A stretch of DNA of 64,000 nucleotides from Synechococcales cyanobacterium bin59.metabat.ball.084 (GCA_013297675.1 JAAFHZ010000001.1:47586-111585), one strand, 5' to 3'; counted from the stretch's first letter, positions 36,047 to 44,817 are shown. The notes: a model not told the origin generated them from the letters alone. Numbers and translations are program-made.

Positions 36047-36128
36047 TCGGCAGTGATGAATTAACTACGCCAAGCTGAAAAGCTGGGTAAACTGAATTTT
36101 ATAGAAAATTGCCAAGTGCAACAGGATC
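36047..36128 (+). pseudogene. Degenerate fragment of the FAD-oxidoreductase gene found at 47.5 kb
   Basis: About 80 bp match the interior of the 47.5-kb FAD gene (48267-48363) at roughly 85-90 percent by eye, e.g. CAAGCTGAAAAG, GGTAAACTGAATTTT and GAAAATTGCCAAGTGCAACAG. In the copy's reading frame there is an early TAA (MN-stop-LRQAEK). A 15-bp deletion has also occurred between two CAACAGG repeats. It is a relic of a second copy of that gene, directly beside an IS remnant. Confidence 0.75.
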
Positions 36129-36214
36129 TATAATAATCCCTATATTTCGGACAAGGGGTTAAAATAGAAATTCTGCCAAACATCACCACAACGATCGTCT
36201 GGAGAATTTAAACA

Positions 36215-36710
36215 ATGCAACGAAAAAAACACAGTACAGAATTCAAGGCCAAAGTTGCCATAGAAGCAGTTAAGGGATTGAAAATAATCAATGAGATAGC
36301 CACTGAGTCGGAGGTGCATCCCACACAAATAACATTATGGAAAAAACAATTGCTAGAAGGAGTTCCAACCCTTTTTGCAACAAATAGAGGTCAAAAACAA
36401 AAAAATGAAGAGGAGCTTACGGCAACTCTGTGATCGAGGAAGTCAATTTACCAGTGCAGCTTTTACAGACAGACTGGAGAAAGGGGAGATACTAGTGAGC
36501 CAAGATAGCCGGGGGAGGGCATTAGACAACATATTTGTCGAGAGACTATGGCGTTCAGTAAAATATGAGGAAGTGTATCTCAAAGGCTATACATCATTCA
36601 TAGAAGCGTTGAGGGAATTGGAGAAGTACTTCGATTTCTACAATGATGAAAGACTGCATCAGTCTCTAAATTACCAAACTCCGGCAATGATTCACTTTAA
36701 ACAGCCTTAA
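36215..36710 (+). mobile_element. Internally deleted IS3-family transposase remnant
   Basis: The first 72 codons (36215-36433, start MQRKKHSTEFKAKVAIEAVK) are an IS3-family OrfA with helix-turn-helix (ESEVHPTQITLWKKQLLEG), cut short by a stop. They run straight into the end of OrfB in another frame (to 36710): CDRGSQFTSAAFTDRLEKG, DNIFVERLWRSVKYEEVYL and YNDERLHQSLNYQTPAMIHF. This keeps only the second and third parts of the DDE integrase core. The middle, about 600-700 bp including the first catalytic Asp, is missing, with the join near 36428-36436. The element cannot move by itself. No convincing terminal inverted repeats or target duplication could be defined. Confidence 0.85.
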
Positions 36711-37043
36711 TAGGGGGAGAATAAATATAGTAATCTTGTTTGCCTTTTGCGTATGCAGATTTCTATCTTAACTTTTATAGTTTTTTGTCTTGACAATGGG
36801 GAGCACTATATTTAAACGGATTGATGATTTTGACATAAGTAGAAAACCTAATCAAAGCTTTGCGATAATAATTATTATTGATTACTATTCAACTTGATAC
36901 TTTCACTATTGACCAGCTCTTTTCAAGAACTCTCTAATGGCCATTAGCTTGAAGTTTATACCTAGTCTTGATCTCGGAATAAATCTACTTTGAAAATTAT
37001 TTTTCTTAAAATATGCTTTATTGCACCAGGAACAAGAAAGATA
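36711..37043. other. AT-rich noncoding stretch
   Basis: This 333-bp AT-rich region between the IS remnant and the MORN gene holds no credible ORF. A TTGACA occurs at about 36792 but has no -10 at a proper distance. I see no terminator for the MORN gene in it. Confidence 0.5.
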
Positions 37044-38060
37044 CTAAGTGATCTGTCCTGCTTTCCAGATACCCTCTATTTTACTGCCGTCTCGTTTTAA
37101 ATACACACCTCGTCCATCTCGATCGCCTTTTTTAAACTCACCATCATACTTGTCACCATTCTTATATAGACAAGATCCTATACCAGTCAAATCTCCTTCA
37201 ACAAATTGCCCAGTGCAAGTACTTTCGGTGGTGATAAGAGTGCCATTTCCAGCAAATTTACCGGCTTTAAAGCTACCTTGATATTCATCGCCATTTTTAA
37301 ATTTGTAGATGCCTTTCCCCTGAAATTTACTATCTATAAATTCACCGGTATAGATGCCTTCAGAGGTAGTAAGTTGACCATTCACCGGCTTACCATTCTG
37401 ATAGATACCCTCATAGATATTGCCATTTTTGTATTGACGCTTGCCTTTACCAGCAAACTTACCAGCCTGAAATCCACCCACATAGCTGCTACCATCAGCA
37501 AAAGTCAGGATACCAGTGCCATCGGCTCTGTTGGCTTTTAGAGTACCAGTATAACGATTACCGTTTTTGTATGAGCACCCACCGCTTCCATTGATTTCGC
37601 CTTTGGTAAAAAGACCGGCGCATTTATCACCAGTGGCAAAAGTTAGAGTGCCTTGGCCAGATGGTAAGCCTGCTTTGAATTCACCTTGGTAACGATTACC
37701 TGCTTTGGCAATATAAGTACCGATGCCCTCAGGTTCTCCGGCTTGAAAACTTCCTTCATACTGATCGCCGTCGGCGTAAACCCGTTTGCCTTTGCCCTGA
37801 ATTTGACCGGCCTGAAATTCACCGACGTATGTTCCTCCATCGGCGAAGGTATAGCTGCCTTTGCCATCAAACTTACCATTCTTAAAGCTGCCAATGTAGC
37901 GGTCTTTATTAGTATAATTACATTGCGCTTGACCATTTAAAATGCCATTAGTAACTGCACCATCACACTTAGTGCCGTCATTTAGCGTGATAGTGGCGGC
38001 TGTAGCCGAAGTTGTTAATAGCAGGCCAGTAAAAGTGATGATGTAAATATTGAGCTTCAT
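37044..38060 (-). CDS. Exported MORN-repeat protein
   Basis: The 338-residue protein has a signal peptide (MKLNIYIITFTGLLLTTSAT, cleavage near TAA). About 13 MORN repeats of roughly 23 residues fill the rest (YIGSFKNGKFDGKGSYTF, YVGEFQAGQIQGKGKRVY, YEGSFQAGEPEGIGTYI, YDGEFKKGDRDGRGVYL). Cysteines recur in four repeats (KCDG/QCNY, KCAG/GCSY, TCTG, SCLY), suggesting disulfides in the periplasm or outside. MORN repeats form an elongated beta sheet for protein or surface contacts. It lies 35 bp after tonB on the same strand, so it is probably the fourth gene of exbB-exbD-tonB. Its role there is unknown. Confidence 0.85.
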   Translation of the reverse strand: MKLNIYIITFTGLLLTTSATAATITLNDGTKCDGAVTNGILNGQAQCNYTNKDRYIGSFKNGKFDGKGSYTFADGGTYVGEFQAGQIQGKGKRVYADGDQYEGSFQAGEPEGIGTYIAKAGNRYQGEFKAGLPSGQGTLTFATGDKCAGLFTKGEINGSGGCSYKNGNRYTGTLKANRADGTGILTFADGSSYVGGFQAGKFAGKGKRQYKNGNIYEGIYQNGKPVNGQLTTSEGIYTGEFIDSKFQGKGIYKFKNGDEYQGSFKAGKFAGNGTLITTESTCTGQFVEGDLTGIGSCLYKNGDKYDGEFKKGDRDGRGVYLKRDGSKIEGIWKAGQIT

Positions 38061-38095
38061 AAGTTGTATCTATAATAATTGTTTTGTAGAAAGTA

Positions 38096-39583
38096 CTAAT
38101 AAGAATTTTTCTTGAACATAAAATGAACAGAGAAATTTCTTTTAGTAACATTTTCAGGAAGTTTAAATTGCATTTTGCCAAATTCAGTTTCTGTAAATTT
38201 GTTCAGCGCAATATTTCCAGAAGGACTAGGTAATTTTAACCCAACAACTCTGCCACTATCATCAAGAGTAATATTGGCACTTATTTTTAGATCATAATCT
38301 AATGTTTCTGAATGTTCTGGTGGTCGGCAGTTAGCGATGCATTCTAGACCACTTCCAAAGCCTTTGGAGCCACCGCGAATAACTCCAGAGTTATGCGATC
38401 GAACAAGGCCACCAGGGGAATTTAATCTACCCAAAGATCCCTCATCACTGCCGAAACCATCACCAAATCCACTTCCGGTACCAAGACCCCGATTAGATTT
38501 TTTAGTTTGGTCATGAGCCAATCGGCCATTACCACCAGAACCTTGGCCAATTCCAGAGATTGATCGAGAAACTTTCCCTCGGTTAGGATTCAATCCTGCT
38601 TCTAGTCCATCACCCTCATCACCAATACCTCCACCAGTACCGCTGCCGCCAGAACCACCACCAAATTTTCTGCCAGCAGCTAAAGGCTGACCATTCCCTC
38701 TATTTCCACCGGTGTTGCCTCCTGGAGTCGATCGAGAACCATCACCGCTACCAGGACTTGCAGCTACTTCAAAGCCATCACTTCCAGATCCTCCAGCACT
38801 GTTAACACTATCACTACCACCGAAAGCCCCAGGCAATCGACTAACCCGACCACTAGTTAGAGGCTGACCATTACCACCTAGAACTGTATTATTAATATTT
38901 TTGGCAGCAAGATTTCCTGGAGTGGCAGCCTGACTGTTACTCCCACCGCCGGGGCTAACATTATTAAATTGATCGTTATTTGAATTTTCTCCAGCGGGCA
39001 GGTTAGCCTCAGTGCCAAACAAACCTCCAGCTTCAGTCGATCGATTAAGGTCTTTTAAAGCAAGTTGGCTATTATTTAATGGACTGCTGTTGCTATCTGC
39101 CAGTGTCAAATTTTCAGAAGTTCGATCAGGACTAGATTCTACCTGCTTTTTGTTTGGTTTAGTTGCTGTTTGAGACTGCTGGTTCTGATTTTTCTCAAAA
39201 TCATTAGCTGTTGTTTTTGTGGTCTCTAGAGCGGGGATAATCAGCTTTGTGACAATTTTAACAATTTGAGGCTTTGGCTCAGGCTTAGATTTTACAGATG
39301 CTGTGGGAGTTGGTAATGGCGTAATCTTTGCTATTTTCTTCGGCTTAGCTGGTGTGATCTGGGGTGGCTGAGGGCTAGGCTTTAACTCGGGGGGTATTTC
39401 GCTAGGGTCAATTAATGTTACCTCTACTGGTGTTGAAACTGGTTTTGGTAAATAATTAAAAGCTAGAGCAGCTACGCCATGAAACATTAATGATCCCCCA
39501 ATGCCATAGGCCAAAATTTGGGGAAGTTTTTGTTGTTCTTGCTGACGAGCCAGAAAAATTGCATTGTCGGTAAAATTAGTCAT
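38096..39583 (-). CDS. tonB: TonB-like energy transducer with a long Gly/Ser/Asn-rich spacer
   Basis: The 495-residue protein spans the inner membrane once (GIGGSLMFHGVAALAFNYL, about residues 27-45). Just outside are the VEVTLIDPSEIPPE and proline-rich segments (KPSPQPPQITPAKPKK, KPEPKPQ) usual in cyanobacterial TonB. Residues about 150-410 are a long low-complexity region of Gly, Ser and Asn with loose repeats (NGQPLTSGRVSRLPGAFGG, NGQPLAAGRKFGGGSG). The last 80 residues (DLKISANITLDDSGRVVGLKL) match a TonB C-terminal domain in outline, preceded by a Cys pair (LECIANC). It should energise the receptor at 44.8-47.0 kb, and follows exbD by 6 bp. Confidence 0.8.
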   Translation of the reverse strand: MTNFTDNAIFLARQQEQQKLPQILAYGIGGSLMFHGVAALAFNYLPKPVSTPVEVTLIDPSEIPPELKPSPQPPQITPAKPKKIAKITPLPTPTASVKSKPEPKPQIVKIVTKLIIPALETTKTTANDFEKNQNQQSQTATKPNKKQVESSPDRTSENLTLADSNSSPLNNSQLALKDLNRSTEAGGLFGTEANLPAGENSNNDQFNNVSPGGGSNSQAATPGNLAAKNINNTVLGGNGQPLTSGRVSRLPGAFGGSDSVNSAGGSGSDGFEVAASPGSGDGSRSTPGGNTGGNRGNGQPLAAGRKFGGGSGGSGTGGGIGDEGDGLEAGLNPNRGKVSRSISGIGQGSGGNGRLAHDQTKKSNRGLGTGSGFGDGFGSDEGSLGRLNSPGGLVRSHNSGVIRGGSKGFGSGLECIANCRPPEHSETLDYDLKISANITLDDSGRVVGLKLPSPSGNIALNKFTETEFGKMQFKLPENVTKRNFSVHFMFKKNSY

Positions 39584-39589
39584 ATTACA

Positions 39590-40021
39590 TCAGCGACTCT
39601 TGGTCGCAATCGCTATTTTAATATTTGGCACTTTGCGAACTTGATCCATAATCTGAATTACTCTGCCATGATCAGATTTTTCATCGGCATTGATGATGAT
39701 AGTGGCAGGATTACCTTTACTTGGCGCTTCTTTGCCTCTTAGCTCCTGGTTGATTGTTTGCTGAATTTGGGTCGCCAAATTACCTAAGAGAGTAACCTGA
39801 CTATTGACTGATAATTCACCCCGATCATTTAGGCTTACTATGACTTTTGTTTGTTTTTGCTCTTGACTACTGACCGCTGACGGGAGGTTGACCGGCAATC
39901 CTTTGGTTTGGCTGAGAGAAAGAGAAGAAATAATAAAGAAGGTCAATATGGCGAAAAGTACATCAACCATTGAAACTACATTAATTTGAGGTGTTGGCCG
40001 TTGGGGAATAGGAAGACGCAT
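39590..40021 (-). CDS. exbD: Biopolymer transport protein ExbD
   Basis: ExbD is part of the proton-driven ExbB-ExbD motor that powers TonB. The 143-residue protein has one membrane helix (INVVSMVDVLFAILTFFIIS) with the essential acidic residue Asp20, and a periplasmic domain with PVNLPSA and TIIINADEKSDHGRVIQIMD. It lies between exbB (60 bp gap) and tonB (6 bp gap). Confidence 0.93.
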   Translation of the reverse strand: MRLPIPQRPTPQINVVSMVDVLFAILTFFIISSLSLSQTKGLPVNLPSAVSSQEQKQTKVIVSLNDRGELSVNSQVTLLGNLATQIQQTINQELRGKEAPSKGNPATIIINADEKSDHGRVIQIMDQVRKVPNIKIAIATKSR

Positions 40022-40081
40022 GTTTTGTTTACAAAGTATTAAAATTGCTAAAAAGTAGAGCTAATGAGCACACCGGGCTGT

Positions 40082-40729
40082 TTAAGCACTAGATTGTTTT
40101 CGTCCACAATGCATTCGATAAATTAATTCTATTTGACCACAGTATTCTTGAAGAAAAATCAATTGCCGCTGATAAAAAATACGAAAAAAGCTGGCCATAA
40201 TCGAAGTAAATATTGCCACAATCAAACCGGCTGCGGTTGTAATTAATGCTTCGGCAATTCCGGCAGAAATATTCGTAGCATTTGTAGCACTAGCATTGCC
40301 AAGATTCAAACTAGCAAAAGAATTCATTAATCCAGTAACAGTTCCTAACAATCCTAATAATGGAGACAAGGTAATTACGCTATCAAAGATTTCAGAGAAG
40401 CGATTTAATCCGGGAACCTCTGCCTGTGACTCAGTTTCAAGTGCCAGTCGAAAGTCTTCTACAGTAGGGTTAGGCAATGAGAGCGCGGCCATGAATATTC
40501 TGGCTAGCGGTAAATCTTGGTCGCGGTTCAACTCTTGAGGTTTAAGCTGAGGATATTCACGGTAGCTGGTAAAAAAGCGCTGAACGAAGTTTTTTTGGCG
40601 ACTCATGGTTTTGCGCCAAAAGACCAGGCGCTCAATCGACAAAGCCACTACTACAATAGAAAAAATCAGGAGTGGCCACATTATGAAACCACCAGCCTGA
40701 AATGTTTTTATAATACTATTTTCGCCCAT
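40082..40729 (-). CDS. exbB: ExbB/TolQ/MotA family proton channel protein
   Basis: This 215-residue inner-membrane protein has three hydrophobic segments (residues about 13-34, 118-140, 165-190). It carries the family block LSPLLGLLGTVTGLMNSFASL and GIAEALITTAAGLIVAIF, which line the proton path. It starts the exbB-exbD-tonB-MORN run and is divergent from the ATPase gene, with only 79 bp between. Context points to ExbB rather than TolQ, as no tolA, tolB or pal gene is near. Confidence 0.93.
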   Translation of the reverse strand: MGENSIIKTFQAGGFIMWPLLIFSIVVVALSIERLVFWRKTMSRQKNFVQRFFTSYREYPQLKPQELNRDQDLPLARIFMAALSLPNPTVEDFRLALETESQAEVPGLNRFSEIFDSVITLSPLLGLLGTVTGLMNSFASLNLGNASATNATNISAGIAEALITTAAGLIVAIFTSIMASFFRIFYQRQLIFLQEYCGQIELIYRMHCGRKQSSA

Positions 40730-40750
40730 TGCTACCTCACTGACTCAAAT

Positions 40751-40779
40751 TTGTTAACTGTTTGAAAAAAGACTATAGT
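40751..40779 (+). promoter_or_regulatory. Promoter candidate for the ABC ATPase gene
   Basis: TTGTTA (40751-40756) and TATAGT (40774-40779) are separated by 17 bp. The expected start near 40786 would leave a leader of about 23 nt before the ATG at 40809. No riboswitch fits in so short a leader, so this gene is not under the same direct control as the receptor. Confidence 0.5.
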
Positions 40780-40808
40780 GTTTGACATTAACGTCCATAG
40801 AGTAATTT

Positions 40809-41651
40809 ATGCTTGGATTGAAATCTCATTTAGCCAGTTATCCAATCATCGAGCCTCACATTCAGCCAATCATACTAGCTACAGACCTAGTTGCTGGCTA
40901 CGGAGATAAAGCGGTCATTCAACAGCTTAGCCTCACAATTCAGCAGGGAGAATGGCTGAGTTTGATTGGTGCCAATGGCTGCGGTAAGTCTACTCTCCTA
41001 AAGCTATTAAGCAAGTCTATCAAAAGCAGCAGTGGCGCAATTTTATTAGACGGGAAAGCTATTCATCAGCAGCCCAATCGAGCTATTGCTCAGATATTAG
41101 CTAGCTTGCCGCAACAACCCACTATTCCTGCTGGTCTAACGGTAGAGCAGCTAGTTAGCCTAGGTCGATCGCCGCATCAAGAATGGTGGCAATGGGATTT
41201 AAATGCTGTAGATAAAGCCTTGATCGCTGAGGCGATCGAGCTAACTCAGTTGCAAAATCATCACAGCCAGCTAGTAGAAACCCTTTCTGGCGGAGAACGC
41301 CAGCGGGCTTTTTTAGCTTTGGCTTTGGCTCAGCAGCCCCAAATAATATTTTTAGATGAACCCACCACTTATCTAGATATTCGTTATCAGCTAGAGCTGC
41401 TAGATTTACTCGATCAGCTAAACCATCGGCAAAATCTCACAATTGTCACTGTCTTGCATGAAATTAATTTGGCTCTACGCTACAGTCACCAAATTGCTTT
41501 GATGAAAGCCGGAAAAATCATGGCAATTGGTGAACCTCTGATAGCTGTGACTCCGAGCAGCTTACGCAGTACGTTTGACATCGAAGCTGTAATTATTGAT
41601 ACTCCAGTTGGTGCCCAAGTATGTGCGCTGCATTCTGTTAAAAAAAAGTAA
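40809..41651 (+). CDS. btuD: ABC transporter ATP-binding protein (vitamin B12/siderophore type)
   Basis: The 280-residue ATPase drives import through the permease encoded just to its right. Walker A is GANGCGKST (54-62). The signature is LSGGERQRAFLALALAQQPQ and Walker B is IIFLDEPTTYLD. The D-loop and H-loop (VTVLHEINLALRYS) are complete. The YLD of Walker B and the LGRSPHQEWW segment are typical of FecE/FhuC/BtuD. The gene symbol is by context: the linked receptor has a cobalamin riboswitch. It is convergent with the permease gene rather than in its operon. Confidence 0.85.
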   Translation: MLGLKSHLASYPIIEPHIQPIILATDLVAGYGDKAVIQQLSLTIQQGEWLSLIGANGCGKSTLLKLLSKSIKSSSGAILLDGKAIHQQPNRAIAQILASLPQQPTIPAGLTVEQLVSLGRSPHQEWWQWDLNAVDKALIAEAIELTQLQNHHSQLVETLSGGERQRAFLALALAQQPQIIFLDEPTTYLDIRYQLELLDLLDQLNHRQNLTIVTVLHEINLALRYSHQIALMKAGKIMAIGEPLIAVTPSSLRSTFDIEAVIIDTPVGAQVCALHSVKKK

Positions 41652-41686
41652 TATAGAAACATTGTCTCTCCAGTATTTTAGTAAAT

Positions 41687-42733
41687 TTAGAGTAGGGGTC
41701 GGCGCAAAATTACCCAAATAACGATCGGTGCTCCCAATAATGCCGTTACCGAATTTAGGGGCATCAATACGTTAGTTCCGGGTACCTGAGTTAGCACATC
41801 GGCTACCAAGGCTAACATTGAGCCTAAAATAGCCACCGTAGGAATAAGCTGGCGCAGATTACTGGTTTTGAGTAAACTGCGGGCTAAATGAGGCACCGCT
41901 ACCCCTAAAAAGGCGATCGGGCCACAGAAAGCTGTTACAACCCCAGCTAACAGCGATACATTCAGAGTAATCAACAATCGAATACTAGTCATGCTCAGAC
42001 CCAGTGACCTAGCTTGGTCTTCACCGAGCAGCAGCAAATTTAGGGGTTTAGATAACGCCATTGCTAAGAGCAAACCACTACTAACGATGCTTACCAACCA
42101 AGGAAGCTGGTTATTAGTAACCGTAGTAAAGCTGCCAAAAGTCCAGTTTAAGTAAGTTTGAATTTGTTCGGGGACAGAAAAAAACAGCAAAATATTTACT
42201 CCCGCCCCGGTTACATAGCCCAACAACAAACCAATTACCAGCAGCGAGACTGAACTTTTCACATAGGGGGCAATCACTGACAGCAAACCCATCACAGCCA
42301 TTGCTCCCAAGCTGGCAGCAATTACACTACTCCATGCCCCAGTTTTGATTAGCGCAGCCTGTCCAGTGCCCAGTACTAGTAAAGCCACCCCAAAGCTAGC
42401 GCCAGAACTTAAACCCAATACATAAGGGCCAGCTAAAGCATTTTGAAATAGGGTCTGCATTTGTAAACCGCTGACCGCTAAAGCTGCCCCAGCAAATACT
42501 GCGGTGATCGCTTTGGGAAAGCGAAACTGCCAAATGATTGTCTGCCAGCTAGCCGGAGTTGTAGTGTCTCCGGCTAAAACTTGCCAAACTGCTGCAATTG
42601 GAATAGAAACCGCGCCGATCGATAGGCTACAGCTAAATAGTAGTAGCAAAATCCCCAACAAAGTTAAATAGCATCCCGCTCCAAGATTTGGCCGTGCTTT
42701 ACCTAAAAGTTTTGTGGTACTAATACTGTTCAT
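41687..42733 (-). CDS. btuC: FecCD-family permease (BtuC-like)
   Basis: This 348-residue inner-membrane permease has about ten hydrophobic segments. Family marks include WQTIIWQFRFPKAITAVFAG, ALAVSGLQMQTLFQNALAGP, VLGLSSGASFGVALL and the cytoplasmic coupling region FCGPIAFLGVAVPHLARSLL. Permeases of this type carry B12, haem or ferric siderophores. B12 is inferred from the riboswitch upstream of the first gene on this strand. It starts 3 bp after the binding-protein gene. Confidence 0.87.
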   Translation of the reverse strand: MNSISTTKLLGKARPNLGAGCYLTLLGILLLLFSCSLSIGAVSIPIAAVWQVLAGDTTTPASWQTIIWQFRFPKAITAVFAGAALAVSGLQMQTLFQNALAGPYVLGLSSGASFGVALLVLGTGQAALIKTGAWSSVIAASLGAMAVMGLLSVIAPYVKSSVSLLVIGLLLGYVTGAGVNILLFFSVPEQIQTYLNWTFGSFTTVTNNQLPWLVSIVSSGLLLAMALSKPLNLLLLGEDQARSLGLSMTSIRLLITLNVSLLAGVVTAFCGPIAFLGVAVPHLARSLLKTSNLRQLIPTVAILGSMLALVADVLTQVPGTNVLMPLNSVTALLGAPIVIWVILRRPLL

Positions 42734-42736
42734 AAT

Positions 42737-43915
42737 TTATCTCAACTGCTGATAGTAAATAAATTTGTGATTTGGTAAAAGCTGTGGATGAAATATTTTT
42801 ACTAAATCTGCCAAAACTTCATCGGGCTTAATTGTGCCATTCTCCCAGTAGTCGTTGCCGCCCTTGCTGTTGACTCGTGCATTGTTATTAAAAATCTTCC
42901 TAGATTGGAATGCTGCTAGTTTTTGATAACGAGAATCAGCTTGAGTAATATCATTGATTGATTGCCATTTTTGGCTGCCGTTGAGCCAGTATTCACCTTT
43001 AATTGATCGATCAAACACTTTCTCGAAGCTCATGGGCAAACTCCCGCGACCCGGACGATCTTTCCAAACATATTCTGCGCCAGCATCTTTTAAATATTGC
43101 GCTGCAAAGCTGTCTCCACCAGCTACATACCAGCCACCGCTGAAGTTAGAACCCATAAAGGCTGTGGGACGCTGCCTGATATTTTTAGTCAATGCTGCTA
43201 GTTTGCTGTAGCGATCGCTAGTTTGGTCAAACTCTCGATCGGCTTTCGCCTCGGCATTAAAAAACAGCGCCGTGAACTTAATCCACTCGGCCTGCCCTAA
43301 GGGCTTGCTTTCCATGTATTCAGCATTAATTCCTACTTTTAAACCCGCCGCTTGCAGCTTAGGATGAGCGTCTGTATTGGGATTGCCGACTCCATAGGTA
43401 GTAATAAGGTCAGGAGCTAACGATAGTAATTTTTCTACTTGAATATTTTGGTTACTGCCTATTTCAACAATCTTTTTCTGCTGAAGCTCAGCTTGCAATT
43501 TGCCATCATAGACTAACTTCGGCGTGCTCATAGCAACTAGCTTATCCATTAGCCCCAAAACTCGTAGATGCCCCAGATGAGTCGTAGACATAATGGCAAT
43601 GCTCCGCACTGGCACTGTAATCACTTGAGCGTCTGGATAGTTTTTAGGTGGGGGGGTACCACATTGCACCAGCACATACTGAAACTGCTCTTTAGCATCT
43701 CGCCAAGGGCTACTGACCGTAATTACTTTATAGTTTTGATGATAGCTAACTTTAAACCCCTGCGCCAATTTAATGGTGGTTTTGTACGGGAAGTAGTCTT
43801 GCTGTAAATTATAGTTTTTGACGCATTCTGGCCGCTGGCTAGCGTCAGCGATATTACTCGCCGATCGACAGCCAGCCAGCAACCAAATTATTCCCATAAC
43901 CCAAAGATGCTTCAT
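42737..43915 (-). CDS. btuF: Substrate-binding lipoprotein of the B12-type ABC importer
   Basis: The 392-residue protein has a lipoprotein signal with lipobox LLAGC (Cys16), placing it on the periplasmic side of a membrane. It has the two-lobe FecB/BtuF architecture: VPVRSIAIMSTTHLGHLRVL, VEIGSNQNIQVEKLLSLAPD (the usual lead into the second lobe) and DSFAAQYLKDAGAEYVW. It is longer than E. coli BtuF, so the ligand cannot be taken from the sequence alone. The start overlaps the stop of the [2Fe-2S] protein gene by 4 bp. Confidence 0.85.
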   Translation of the reverse strand: MKHLWVMGIIWLLAGCRSASNIADASQRPECVKNYNLQQDYFPYKTTIKLAQGFKVSYHQNYKVITVSSPWRDAKEQFQYVLVQCGTPPPKNYPDAQVITVPVRSIAIMSTTHLGHLRVLGLMDKLVAMSTPKLVYDGKLQAELQQKKIVEIGSNQNIQVEKLLSLAPDLITTYGVGNPNTDAHPKLQAAGLKVGINAEYMESKPLGQAEWIKFTALFFNAEAKADREFDQTSDRYSKLAALTKNIRQRPTAFMGSNFSGGWYVAGGDSFAAQYLKDAGAEYVWKDRPGRGSLPMSFEKVFDRSIKGEYWLNGSQKWQSINDITQADSRYQKLAAFQSRKIFNNNARVNSKGGNDYWENGTIKPDEVLADLVKIFHPQLLPNHKFIYYQQLR

Positions 43916-44799
43916 GTAGTTGCTAAAACTTTTTGCGGTGGATAAACGTGATCAAGAACCGGCTGACCACCAATGACATGCTCAGCCATTATTTGGGTCA
44001 CTACCTCTGGGGTGACGCGGGTATACCAAGTTTTATCAGCAGAGTAAAATAGCACTGGTCCAGCTTTGCAAACCTCTAAGCAGCCGGAGCTAATAACTTC
44101 GATCGGCAAACCAGATTCGGTAACTTGGGCTTGCACCGCCGCATAAGTTTGCTCCCAGCTTCGATCAGCGTTACAGCGAGTAGATTTACAAACCGCTATG
44201 TAGTTAGTTTTGAGCGGGTTAGACTCATAGGGAATTTTTTCTTCACCCAAAATATAAATGCGCCGTAGTTGGTCATAAAGCTTCAGCTTCGCTAAATTGG
44301 GTTTGTGCTCTGGCAATAAATCTTCAGCTTCACCCACAAAAATATTGGGCAAAAACACATTCATCATTCTTTCTCCTGCGCCATTCCAAAACTGGATACC
44401 CCAGCTTTTTGCTTGACCATGCTGGTTGATCCGGCGATAGAGAGCGGCGCGACTGACGATGCGCTTGTTACTGAGTTCTTCAGAGTTCCGTCGATCGGGG
44501 CCACCCAGGCTTTTTTCTAGACAGAGGTGCATGTGCCAGCCCTCGGTCAAAACAGTTAAGTAGCCATCATACAATCGACAAAGTTTAGGTGCGGCGGTAA
44601 ACTCTAGCTCCAAAACACTGCCATCGACCATATGGCCAAGTCCAACTTCTGCCCAATGTTCTTGAAACAAAGCATGCAGCAGCGGCGCAGTGACATCAAT
44701 ATGATGCGGGAAATCTTCATATTCAATATGGCCATTAGGCACATCTTCGCGGCTAGTAAGGCCAAGTACTGACACTTGACGTTGAAAAATAGTCATCAA
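43912..44799 (-). CDS. Two-domain protein with C-terminal [2Fe-2S] thioredoxin-like ferredoxin domain
   Basis: Residues about 200-295 resemble a thioredoxin-like [2Fe-2S] ferredoxin. Four cysteines are arranged as AVCKSTRCNAD and SSGCLEVCKAGPVLFY, with a HVYPPQ-like end. Residues 1-190 are an uncharacterised domain (LELEFTAAPKLCRLYDGYLT, TEGWHMHLCLEKSLGG, FWNGAGERMMNVFLPNIF) rich in His and Trp. There is no signal peptide, so it is cytoplasmic. The gene lies between the riboswitch-controlled receptor (18 bp gap) and the binding protein (4 bp overlap), so it belongs to the uptake operon. A role in reducing or processing the imported compound is an inference from position only. Confidence 0.75.
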   Translation of the reverse strand: MMTIFQRQVSVLGLTSREDVPNGHIEYEDFPHHIDVTAPLLHALFQEHWAEVGLGHMVDGSVLELEFTAAPKLCRLYDGYLTVLTEGWHMHLCLEKSLGGPDRRNSEELSNKRIVSRAALYRRINQHGQAKSWGIQFWNGAGERMMNVFLPNIFVGEAEDLLPEHKPNLAKLKLYDQLRRIYILGEEKIPYESNPLKTNYIAVCKSTRCNADRSWEQTYAAVQAQVTESGLPIEVISSGCLEVCKAGPVLFYSADKTWYTRVTPEVVTQIMAEHVIGGQPVLDHVYPPQKVLATT

Positions 44800-44817
44800 A
44801 ATTACTCCTAAAGATCA

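Noticed and set aside
36792..36812. TTGACA in the gap before the MORN gene as a promoter
   Set aside because: The TATATT that follows is only 11 bp away and no gene lies downstream on that strand.
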